In this document: positions 1 to 5,636 of the stretch, piece after piece
Layout: every line of letters begins with the position of its first letter
How positions within the stretch are numbered: the first letter of the stretch is position 1
The notes under the pieces: generated by a model
Database searches by the model: none
What the model was told of the DNA's origin: nothing
The model's input: only the letters and a program-made list of their open reading frames with translations
Made by a program: the position numbers and the translations under genes
Source of the DNA: Spirochaetaceae bacterium
GTDB taxonomy: Bacteria; Spirochaetota; Spirochaetia; SZUA-6; Bin103
NCBI GenBank assembly: GCA_028820215.1
Contig: JAPPKD010000032.1
Location: 1 to 5,636, forward strand
DNA: 5,636 bases
Direction: 5' to 3'

Positions 1-1336
1 CGCCCGCGTCCGTGTTTCTCCCATGCCAACGCCGGTCCGACCCGGCCGGTGGGGACCGCTTGACAGTCATCGACGAACCGCCGGCAGGCTGTCGCGCTAA
101 CCGATGCTCGGCGTGGCGGTGGCGGTGAGGGTCCCCGCAGAGGAGCCTGAGGTTGGCGCGCCCCGCACCGCCGCCCGGATCGCCCTGCCCGAGGGGCGGC
201 GGCGTGACCGCCGAAGCGATGACGCCCGCCGGCCGCGCGGAACGCTCGCTGCTCGACGGCGCCGGCGCCTCCGAGTCTCGCAGCGGCTTCGGCGCCGGAG
301 CAGGAGAGCCGGCAGGCTTGTCGGGCCGCCGTGCCAACGAAGGCGCGTGCGCCGGCGTATCTCGCGGCTCCGGCGCCGAAGTGCTGTTGCCGGCCGATGC
401 TGTCTGCGGCTTCGCGGGCGAGGCCGCATCGCGGGCATGGATGGCTGACCGGCTCCGCGCCGGGTCGGCATCGCCGGCTGGGCGCGCCTCCTGCTTCGGC
501 GCCGGAGTTCGCTCGTCGCCGGCCGATCGGCTGCCGGCAGGACGCCGGGCGCGCCGCGGCGGCCGGGCGGGGTCGTGGCGGTCGAGTCCCTCCTTGACCA
601 GCCGCCCCACGAGTTGCCCGATCGTCATGTGTGGGTCGACGTGTGACAGCAGCCCCTTGAGCTGCTCCAGGCCACGCTGGCACTCGGTGTCGATGACCGT
701 CTTCAGCTCCCAGCGCTCCGCGTCCAGCGGCCGCAGCCGGTCGGCCGGCGCCGCCAGATCGGGGTCCACCCCGGCCAGCATCCGCATGACCTCCCGTGAG
801 CTCTTGCCGACCGCCTCGTCCACCAGCGCCTTCCGTGCCGAGAGGTCCAGCTCCGGCGGCGGCGCCTTCGCAGGAGCCGCCGGAGGCGAGCCGCTTGGCT
901 GCCTGGCCGGCCCCGCCGCCACCACGGCCTTCGGCGCCGGACCGGTACTGGTCGCGGGGGCACCGCGCGCGGCCCGCCCTTGCTGACGATCGCGGCGATC
1001 GAACGCTGACTGCAACTGCGCCGCCGCGTCCAGCGTCAGCGAGCCGTCCCGCAACCGCTCACGGGTGCCTGCCACCTGCGCGCACAGCTTCATGGCGCCG
1101 ATCCGCCGATACGTGGCGCCGTCGCTGTAGCCGAGCCCGTGCTTGACGTAGTCGAACAGGCTGGAGAAGCCGCGGCGCAGGTGCAGCGCGCGCGCCTCGA
1201 TCTCCAGCAGGTGGTCGATCACGAAGACCTGGAGCTGACGGTCGAGCTGCGCCAAGGTGCCGGTCTGCGCCAGTAGCTGGTCGTCCGGGAGGCCGGCAAC
1301 GGCGGTCAGGGGAGATGTCATCGACGCGTTTGACAT
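1..1336 (-). CDS. DUF222/13E12-like HNH endonuclease family protein, C-terminus cut by window edge, HNH core degenerate
   Basis: The frame starting at the ATG at 1336 has no stop down to the left edge, giving 445 visible residues. Residues 30-112 form a helical domain with the segment 'SSLFDYVKHGLGYSDGATYR' (58-77), the hallmark of HNH-family proteins whose N-terminal domain resembles DUF222/13E12. Residues 160-255 match that family's second helical domain (GKSSREV...LAGVDPDLAAP; LKGLLSHVDPHMT; LVKEGLDRHDP). Residues 256-370 are a low-complexity Pro/Ala/Arg/Ser linker. Residues 372-412 hold 'ANLRLLCGDPHRHRHAEH', which resembles the end of the HNH fold (usually NLRLLC-x2-HN). The family's usual RR-x-VW-x-RDGGRC segment and D-H pair are absent, and Ser-Ala sits where D-H is expected. 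Family members are predicted DNA nucleases of unknown biological role. This copy may be inactive, or its true C-terminus may lie outside the window. The family call is firm. The degeneration reading is moderate and rests on recalled family patterns, not an alignment. Confidence 0.8.
   Translation of the reverse strand, partial: MSNASMTSPLTAVAGLPDDQLLAQTGTLAQLDRQLQVFVIDHLLEIEARALHLRRGFSSLFDYVKHGLGYSDGATYRRIGAMKLCAQVAGTRERLRDGSLTLDAAAQLQSAFDRRDRQQGRAARGAPATSTGPAPKAVVAAGPARQPSGSPPAAPAKAPPPELDLSARKALVDEAVGKSSREVMRMLAGVDPDLAAPADRLRPLDAERWELKTVIDTECQRGLEQLKGLLSHVDPHMTIGQLVGRLVKEGLDRHDPARPPRRARRPAGSRSAGDERTPAPKQEARPAGDADPARSRSAIHARDAASPAKPQTASAGNSTSAPEPRDTPAHAPSLARRPDKPAGSPAPAPKPLRDSEAPAPSSSERSARPAGVIASAVTPPPLGQGDPGGGAGRANLRLLCGDPHRHRHAEHRLARQPAGGSSMTVKRSPPAGSDRRWHGRNTDAG
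1315..1336 (-). repeat. Inverted repeat covering the HNH-gene start codon
   Basis: ATGTCA at 1315-1320 and TGACAT at 1331-1336 are exact 6-bp inverted arms around a 10-base spacer. On the minus strand the first arm is the start codon plus the second codon. In a leaderless transcript the first 22 nt could fold into a hairpin that hides the AUG. As DNA it could also be an operator at +1. The repeat itself is seen directly. Either function is inference, and a 6-bp repeat can arise by chance. Confidence 0.4.
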
Positions 1337-1371
1337 GAATTAAATATAGCATGATAAGGAAAATAATTCAA
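1337..1371 (-). promoter_or_regulatory. Extended -10 sigma70-type promoter for the HNH-family gene, predicted leaderless
   Basis: On the minus strand TTGAAT (1371-1366) is followed by a 17-nt spacer and TATATT (1348-1343). A TG one base before the -10 makes it an extended -10 element. Six bases separate the -10 from the ATG at 1336, so initiation at the usual distance would place +1 on or within a base or two of the A of the start codon. No Shine-Dalgarno sequence lies in this interval. The element is strongly AT-rich inside a very GC-rich sequence, which supports function. The exact transcription start is inferred. Confidence 0.75.
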
Positions 1372-1441
1372 GTTCGGTCGATCAGCACGTGGTGGCCGTG
1401 GTGTTCTACGGTTCGTTCGCGGCGGCTCCGACCGGTCAGCT
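1372..1441. other. Intergenic spacer between the SDR gene and the HNH-gene promoter
   Basis: These bases follow the SDR stop codon and precede the HNH-gene promoter. I found no reading frame that belongs to a recognisable gene. I also found no strong GC hairpin followed by a T-run, so no intrinsic terminator for the upstream operon is visible. Some read-through into the HNH-family gene is therefore possible. Confidence 0.5.
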
Positions 1442-2278
1442 CTACACCGTCGTGTCGGTCAGATAGGAGTAGGCTCGCAGCGGAGCCACCGCCAGCAGGC
1501 CGCCGTCGACCGGTATCGTCACGCCGGATATCCAGCGCGACTCGTGGCTGGCCAGGAACACGGCCAGCCACGCCACGTCCCAGGGCGTGCCCTCGGTGCC
1601 CAGGGGCGATGCGTTCCTGCGGAGTTCCCGCGCCCCCGGCCTCATCAGCCGGGTGGGGAAAGCGCCGTGGACGTGGCCTGGCGCGATACAGTTGGCGCGG
1701 ATGCCCTGGCGTCCGTGATTGGATGCCGTGGTCTTGGTCAGCATGTGCAGCGCACCCTTGGTGAGGGAGTAGGGCACGGTCTGCGAGTAAGGCGCGGCGA
1801 TGCCGTCGATGGAGGAGACGTAGATGATCGACCCTCCCCCGGATCGCTCCATCGCGGGAATGGCGTACCTGGTGGCGAGCGCCGGTCCCTTGAGGTTCAC
1901 CGCCACGTTGCGGTCGAAGTTCTCGTCCTCGAAGGTCACCACGGTACCCTTGCCGACTACGGCCGCGTTGTTGAACAGCACGTGCAGCGCGCCGAACCGC
2001 TCGACAGCCGCCGCGACCATCGCCTGACACGCGGCCGCATCACTGACGTCGGCCGCTACCATCGTTGCCTCGCCGCCTTCGGCGATGATGTCACGGCAGG
2101 TGCGCTCTGCATTCTCGGCGGACACGTCGGCCACCACCACCCTGGCGCCGGCCCGGGCGAACAGCAGGGCGGTGGCGCGTCCGATGCCGAGCTCTTCCGT
2201 ATCGCTGCGGGTGCCGCCGCCGGCGACGATCGCGACCTTGCCGGTCAGTCGGCCGGATGGTCCGGTGTCGTCCTTCAT
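1442..2278 (-). CDS. Short-chain dehydrogenase/reductase (classical SDR, SDR family oxidoreductase)
   Basis: This is a 278-residue NAD(P)-dependent oxidoreductase of the classical SDR type, slightly longer than the usual 250. The cofactor loop is GGGT...GIGRA at residues 20-35, with an unusual seven-residue insert (24-30, RSDTEEL) splitting the motif. Asp51 at the end of the second strand suggests NAD(H) preference. Further landmarks are D77-V78, NNAA at 103-106, Asn128 in VAVNLKG, Ser155/156, and the catalytic pair Tyr170-Lys174 in YSLTK. The APG of the sixth strand is at 199-201 and a VDGG motif near the C-terminus is at 257-260. All catalytic positions look intact. The ATG overlaps the upstream Gfo/Idh stop as ATGA, which indicates translational coupling. 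GGGGAG lies 10 nt upstream and AGG 4 nt upstream. The context suggests oxidation of a sugar or polyol alcohol, but the substrate cannot be read from the sequence. Confidence 0.93.
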   Translation of the reverse strand: MKDDTGPSGRLTGKVAIVAGGGTRSDTEELGIGRATALLFARAGARVVVADVSAENAERTCRDIIAEGGEATMVAADVSDAAACQAMVAAAVERFGALHVLFNNAAVVGKGTVVTFEDENFDRNVAVNLKGPALATRYAIPAMERSGGGSIIYVSSIDGIAAPYSQTVPYSLTKGALHMLTKTTASNHGRQGIRANCIAPGHVHGAFPTRLMRPGARELRRNASPLGTEGTPWDVAWLAVFLASHESRWISGVTIPVDGGLLAVAPLRAYSYLTDTTV

Positions 2279-3315
2279 GGCGCCTGGGCTCCCCGGGCCG
2301 CCGCGATGGCCTGCAGCGTCAGGTCGAGGGTGACGAGGTTGTCGCGTCCGCCGTGCTCGGGCTCGCGGTCCTCCTCGATCGCGGCCAGGAGCTCCGTCAT
2401 CGCACCGATGAAGCCGTCGGGCGCCCAGGAGCCTGCGAGGCGAGGCGAGTAATCGCCCGCGTCCGTGCGTACCACGACCGACTGCGAGCGCGGCGTGTCG
2501 CGGACGGCGCTGATCACGCCACGCTCGGCGACGATCCGGGTACCATGGCCAAAGAAGCCCTCCGCGGCGGCGTTCATGGAAACCGTGGCCTGCGATGCGC
2601 CGAAGTCGATGATCGTCGACGCCAGAGCCGGCACGGCGCTGCCGTTCAGCGTCCGCTCCTGCGACACGACGGTCGCAACGGCGCGGGGCCGGGCGTCACC
2701 GACCAGACAGTGCACGAAGTCGAACAAGTGGATTCCGTAGTCGAGCAGCAGGAAGGCGGCCGCAGTGCGTTCATCGAGCCCTCCGGCGTGGCTCGGCTTC
2801 CAGTGCCAGTGGAAGTCGAGATGCACCGACCGTACCGCGCCGAGCGCTCCAGTGGCGACGAGCCGGCGCGCGTACGCCCAGTGCGGCGCCCAGCGTCCGT
2901 TCTGGTTGACCGCGAGCCTGACCCCCCGCGCACCCGCCGCGGCGACCAGGCGGCGGGCGGTCGCCAGATCGGCCGCGAACGGCTTCTGGCTGAGGACGTG
3001 GCAGCCGGCGGCAATCGCCTGCTCGATGATCGGCGCGCGCTCGGCCGGCTGCGTCGCCACGTCCACGACCTCGACGCCCGTGGCGAGCAGCTCCTCGGCA
3101 TCGGCGTAGACCACGGCATCGGGGCAGTACTCCGCGCGCCGCCGCTCGGCACGTTGGGTATCAAGGTCGCACAGTGCGACGACCTCCAGTCCGATGGACC
3201 CGTAGGCGCGCAGGTGCGTCCGGGAGATCCCGCCGCATCCGATGAGCCCGACGGATGGGGGATTCGTGCTCAGCGGGGGCGGGCGGAAGTCGACCTCGGG
3301 CAGCGGAACGCTCAA
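2275..3315 (-). CDS. Gfo/Idh/MocA family oxidoreductase
   Basis: This is a 346-residue predicted NAD(P)-dependent dehydrogenase, normal length for the family. After a proline-rich leader of about 20 residues, the Rossmann domain begins with SVGLIGCGGIS (21-31, GxGxxG-type turn). Strand 2 ends in CDLD (49-52), and VDVATQP (84-90) follows. The usual E-K-P motif appears as SQKPFA (109-114), with Lys111 retained. The C-terminal domain holds LDYGIHLFDF (191-200), giving the D-x3-H active-site pattern Asp192/His196. I chose the TTG at 3315. It overlaps the preceding DUF6807-frame stop as TTGA and has AAGGGA 9 nt upstream. The frame stays open further upstream, but that part only shadows the neighbouring gene. 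The stop overlaps the SDR start. Relatives oxidise or reduce sugars, inositols and sugar derivatives. The substrate here is unknown, though the sulfatase neighbour suggests a desulfated sugar. Confidence 0.9.
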   Translation of the reverse strand: MSVPLPEVDFRPPPLSTNPPSVGLIGCGGISRTHLRAYGSIGLEVVALCDLDTQRAERRRAEYCPDAVVYADAEELLATGVEVVDVATQPAERAPIIEQAIAAGCHVLSQKPFAADLATARRLVAAAGARGVRLAVNQNGRWAPHWAYARRLVATGALGAVRSVHLDFHWHWKPSHAGGLDERTAAAFLLLDYGIHLFDFVHCLVGDARPRAVATVVSQERTLNGSAVPALASTIIDFGASQATVSMNAAAEGFFGHGTRIVAERGVISAVRDTPRSQSVVVRTDAGDYSPRLAGSWAPDGFIGAMTELLAAIEEDREPEHGGRDNLVTLDLTLQAIAAARGAQAP

Positions 3316-4024
3316 GACCGCCGTTCCCTTGCGGCGTCGTCGGCGTACTCGGTGTAGAGCGCGTCCATCCGTCCGCCGAGCGGCCCGCTTGCGACGACGA
3401 TCGCGTAGCGGAACCGCAGCCGATCTCCTGCCGTGAGCTGCCAGCCGCCATCGAACAAGGGCGCCGGATTTATCGCCATGCCGGCCGGGCCAGCGACGGG
3501 ACGACGCGAAGGCACAGCCCGGCATAGCCGCCATGGGCATAGCCGCCGGGCTCGTCCAGCCGCGGCGTGCGCGCCAGCTCCACATCGGAGGTGGCCGTGA
3601 ATTCGCTGTCCCACCAGACGCGGTAACGGGCGGACTCCACCCGCCCGATCGTCAGGTAGCGGCGTTCATGCAGCAGGTCATTGCCGGCCGCATCGCGCCA
3701 AGTGAGTCGCAGGTCGGCGGTCGTGCCGCCGGCGGGCGTCGGCGCCGCGCCCGTGAACTCCAGGTCCACGCGCCCGGCCTGCTCTCCGGTATGCGGATCC
3801 TCGTTCCAGAAGTTGAAGCCGTTGAGGTATTTCCATGAGAACCACAGCCCGCGATGCCATGGGTGGTCCCAGGGACGGTTGCGGGTAATCTCGACACCGG
3901 ACGGGGTCGCCAGGGGGTGGAACCACGGGTGTACGCCCGTCTTCGGGTGATTGAGCTGCCACAGCAGTTTCCCCGCGTCGAAACAGGTGGTAGCTGACCC
4001 TTTTGCGACCAGCGGCGATTCCAC
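3312..4024 (-). pseudogene. DUF6807 ('PmoA-like') protein gene with internal deletion and frameshift
   Basis: Two pieces of one DUF6807 (PF14100, labelled 'methane oxygenase PmoA' without good support) protein are present. The first frame runs from a likely GTG at 4024 to a stop at 3470 (184 residues). It carries the family landmarks HPKTGVHPWFHPL (27-38) and PWDHPWHRGLWFSW (51-64), then NGFNFWNED, and ends soon after HGGYAGLCLRVVPSL. The C-terminal end continues in another frame, from about 3497 to the stop at 3312, with GMAINPAPLFDGGWQLTAGD, LRFRYAIVV and ALYTEYADD. Family members are about 300 residues. Here roughly 70 residues between the pieces, normally holding the W-x-D and HP-x-NPRHP region, are absent from all frames I read. 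The biochemical role of DUF6807 is not established, although it often sits beside Gfo/Idh genes. The lesion could be a real deletion or an assembly artefact. The start is uncertain because the frame is open upstream into the sulfatase. Confidence 0.75.
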
Positions 4025-4071
4025 GGACCCAACGCTATTCCGCCGCCTCGTGCCGGGACAAGGTCGGCGTA
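4025..4071. other. Short intergenic gap between the sulfatase and the DUF6807 gene
   Basis: This stretch holds no recognisable promoter or terminator. Only weak purine-rich bases (GGCGGAAT) precede the putative GTG start of the DUF6807 frame. The short spacing is consistent with co-transcription. Confidence 0.5.
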
Positions 4072-5580
4072 CTAAGACGCCCGGTTGTGGCGCGGGATCC
4101 AGTGAGTGGCCGCCGGCGCTGGCTCCTGTCGGCTGCCGTTGGCGTGGTCGCACGCGCAGAGCACCTCCTCGAACAGCATCGCCTCCAGCTCGCGCCTGAT
4201 CGGTGCGAACGCGGCGTCACCGTATCGGTTGTGGGTCTCCTCCGGGTCGGCGGCGCGATCGTACAGCTCGCCGTCCGCGCCGCCGGCGTAGGCGGTCAGG
4301 CGCCAGTCCGCGGTGGTCAGGGTGCGCATCCGCACCGGCAGCCGGTCGTCGTCGTTCTCGGTGAGTGCGGCGCTGCGCGTGTAGGCACCCGTGCCGCGGA
4401 GGGCACCCGCGCAGGAGATGCCCTGCACTCCTTCCGGCTCGGGGACGCCGGCAAGGTCCAGGAGGGTCGGCGCGACGTCGAGCGTCGATGCCGGCGGGTC
4501 GATGAGGCGCCCGGCGTCGATCCCCGGCCCCCTGATCAGCAGCGGGACGCGCAGAGCCGAGTCGAAGTGCATGCCCTTGCCCACGAAGCCGTGGTCGCCC
4601 AGGTATTCGCCGTGGTCTGCGACGAAGCACACGATCGTCGACTCGGCGAGCCCGCTCGCTTCGAGCTGATCGAGGATACGTCCGATGTGGTGGTCCAGGC
4701 AGGTCGTCATGCCGTAGTACGCGGCGCGCACCGCCCGCCAGGTGGCCTCATCGACGCGCGAGTAGTCCAGCGGCGTCGTGCCCGTGATGCGGTTGATTTC
4801 GGTCCCTTCAGCGCGGTAGATCGGGTCGTACCACGACGGCATGTCGGTGCCGCCGTGCGGGATCGGCGCCGGAACGTCGGCCGGGTCGTACGCCGCATCC
4901 CACGGCTCCGGCACCGTGAAGGGGTGGTGCGGATCGGGGAAGCTGACGTGAGCGAAGAACGGCGCCTCGTCATGCCGGGCGGCCTTCAGCATCTCGATGG
5001 CGCGGTCCGCGATGTACTGCGACGAATGCAGCTCGGCGGGCAGGCGAAAGCGGTACGGCCCAAGGCCCGGCGAGAGCTGCCGGTCGTGCGCCCGCTGGTT
5101 TCGCCGAACAGCGGTCAGCTCGACGCCGAGATCGGCCGCGCGGGCCTCGTAGTCGCGGCCGAAACAGAGGTCGCCGTGGCCGTTGACCAGGTCCACCTCC
5201 GTGAAGCCGAAGTACCCGTCGCCCGATTCGTCCGCCATGGCCGCCGCCACCGCCACGGGCTCGGCCCCTTGCGGCCGCAGGTGGACCTTGCCGATCGACA
5301 CGCTCCGGTGTCCGGCGGCTTGCAGCACGTGTCCCAGGAACCGCGGATCATCCGGCGTGTGACAGCCCACCATCCGCGACTTCAGCACCGAAGGAAAGCA
5401 GCCGCTGAGCAGGGAGGCTCGACTGGGCGTGCAGGTAGGCTGGGTGACGACACAGTCGGCGAAGCGCGTGCCGGCAGCCGCAAGCCGATCGAGATGTGGC
5501 GTCGCGCAGATCGGGTTGCCGTAGCAGGACAGCGCGTCTGCGCGCAGCTCGTCGGCGACGATCAGCAGGATGTTGGGCAT
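4072..5580 (-). CDS. Type I (formylglycine-dependent) sulfatase, cytoplasmic form
   Basis: This is a 502-residue alkaline phosphatase-superfamily sulfatase that hydrolyses a sulfate ester. The protein opens directly with MPNILLIVADELRAD, where Asp10 (with Glu11) is at a metal-binding position. CTPSRASLLSG (50-60) is the Cys-type formylglycine motif, with Cys50 converted by a maturase encoded elsewhere. Further landmarks are GKVH (97-100, Lys98), FPDPHHPF (214-221), and the metal-binding ADHGEYLGDHG (321-331) followed by Lys335 and His338. The C-terminal WRLTAYAGGADGELYDRAADPEE segment (426-448) is typical of the family. All key residues are present. There is no signal peptide or membrane segment, so a cytoplasmic enzyme acting on imported small sulfated sugars is likely. 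AAGGAG lies only 1 nt before this ATG, and an in-frame TTG sits 15 nt further upstream. I kept the ATG because the core strand begins immediately after it. The gene leads the visible operon, with 47 nt to the DUF6807 GTG. Confidence 0.94.
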   Translation of the reverse strand: MPNILLIVADELRADALSCYGNPICATPHLDRLAAAGTRFADCVVTQPTCTPSRASLLSGCFPSVLKSRMVGCHTPDDPRFLGHVLQAAGHRSVSIGKVHLRPQGAEPVAVAAAMADESGDGYFGFTEVDLVNGHGDLCFGRDYEARAADLGVELTAVRRNQRAHDRQLSPGLGPYRFRLPAELHSSQYIADRAIEMLKAARHDEAPFFAHVSFPDPHHPFTVPEPWDAAYDPADVPAPIPHGGTDMPSWYDPIYRAEGTEINRITGTTPLDYSRVDEATWRAVRAAYYGMTTCLDHHIGRILDQLEASGLAESTIVCFVADHGEYLGDHGFVGKGMHFDSALRVPLLIRGPGIDAGRLIDPPASTLDVAPTLLDLAGVPEPEGVQGISCAGALRGTGAYTRSAALTENDDDRLPVRMRTLTTADWRLTAYAGGADGELYDRAADPEETHNRYGDAAFAPIRRELEAMLFEEVLCACDHANGSRQEPAPAATHWIPRHNRAS

Positions 5581-5636
5581 ACTCCTTAGAAACAAGCAGA
5601 ATCAGGCAGTCTCCGGGACCAAGTTGAAGCCGAGTG
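5581..5636. other. Upstream leader of the sulfatase gene at the window edge
   Basis: On the minus strand this holds AAGGAG right before the sulfatase ATG. I could not find a convincing -35/-10 pair, so the operon promoter probably lies beyond the window, or the sulfatase is internal to a longer operon. Confidence 0.4.

Noticed and set aside
153..986. A 277-residue plus-strand frame opposite the HNH-family gene
   Set aside because: It is low-complexity Ala/Gly/Arg/Ser with no family signal, and the minus-strand frame here carries recognisable domains and a good promoter.
1059..1352. A minus-strand frame starting at the ATG at 1352
   Set aside because: It is out of frame with the HNH-family protein, is Arg/Pro-rich, and its start would lie upstream of the predicted transcription start.
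1372..1441. Possible terminator after the SDR gene
   Set aside because: Short GC-rich complementary stretches exist, but no stable stem is followed by a T-run on the minus strand.
1544..2452. Plus-strand frame opposite the SDR and the end of the Gfo/Idh gene
   Set aside because: It has no domain signal, and its His/Arg/Gly-rich composition is what the antisense of the SDR coding sequence gives.
3316..3585. Upstream extension of the Gfo/Idh frame (90 extra residues)
   Set aside because: It overlaps the DUF6807 C-terminal frame and is Arg-rich without family similarity. The TTG at 3315 with its ribosome site and overlap is the better start.
4003..5589. A 528-residue open frame on the plus strand opposite the sulfatase
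   Set aside because: Its translation is Arg/Val/Gly-rich with no recognisable domain. It mirrors a clearly real sulfatase, and long antisense frames are expected at this GC content.
5596..5636. Possible promoter for the sulfatase operon
   Set aside because: TTGGTC and GATTCT-like hexamers are poorly matched and badly spaced, and the window ends here.

Overview
This is a high-GC bacterial window. All supported genes lie on the minus strand, so transcription runs from the right edge to the left. The gene mix is a type I sulfatase, a DUF6807/'PmoA-like' protein, a Gfo/Idh/MocA oxidoreductase and a short-chain dehydrogenase. It is typical of carbohydrate-degrading, often uncultured bacteria (Planctomycetota, Verrucomicrobiota, Poribacteria or Spirochaetota-like lineages from marine or host-associated settings). 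The sequence does not fix the phylum.

Right to left, the layout is as follows. At 5580-4072 is a sulfatase with an intact C-T-P-S-R formylglycine motif and no signal peptide. At 4024-3312 is a DUF6807 gene that looks broken: its N-terminal two thirds and its C-terminal end are recognisable, but they lie in different frames and about 70 residues between them are missing. At 3315-2275 is a Gfo/Idh/MocA dehydrogenase that starts at TTG and overlaps the end of the DUF6807 reading frame by 4 nt. At 2278-1442 is an SDR dehydrogenase that starts in an ATGA overlap with the Gfo/Idh stop. The tight spacing suggests one operon for use of a sulfated or modified sugar, with desulfation followed by oxidation steps. 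The substrate is not identifiable.

A 105-bp, locally AT-rich gap (1337-1441) separates the operon from a separate gene that runs off the left edge (1336 to 1). Its reading frame has no stop in the window. It encodes the two helical N-terminal domains of a DUF222/13E12-like HNH endonuclease family, then a long Pro/Ala/Arg-rich linker, and finally only a remnant of the HNH domain. The gene has a near-consensus promoter (TTGAAT, 17-nt spacer, extended TGcTATATT) whose predicted start point coincides with the A of the ATG. This predicts a leaderless mRNA, and a 6-bp inverted repeat could fold its first 22 nt over the start codon.

The most useful observations are the internally deleted DUF6807 gene, the HNH protein with an eroded catalytic core, its leaderless promoter with the start-codon hairpin, and a 7-residue insertion in the SDR cofactor loop. 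I saw no RNA genes, CRISPR arrays, IS elements or convincing terminators.
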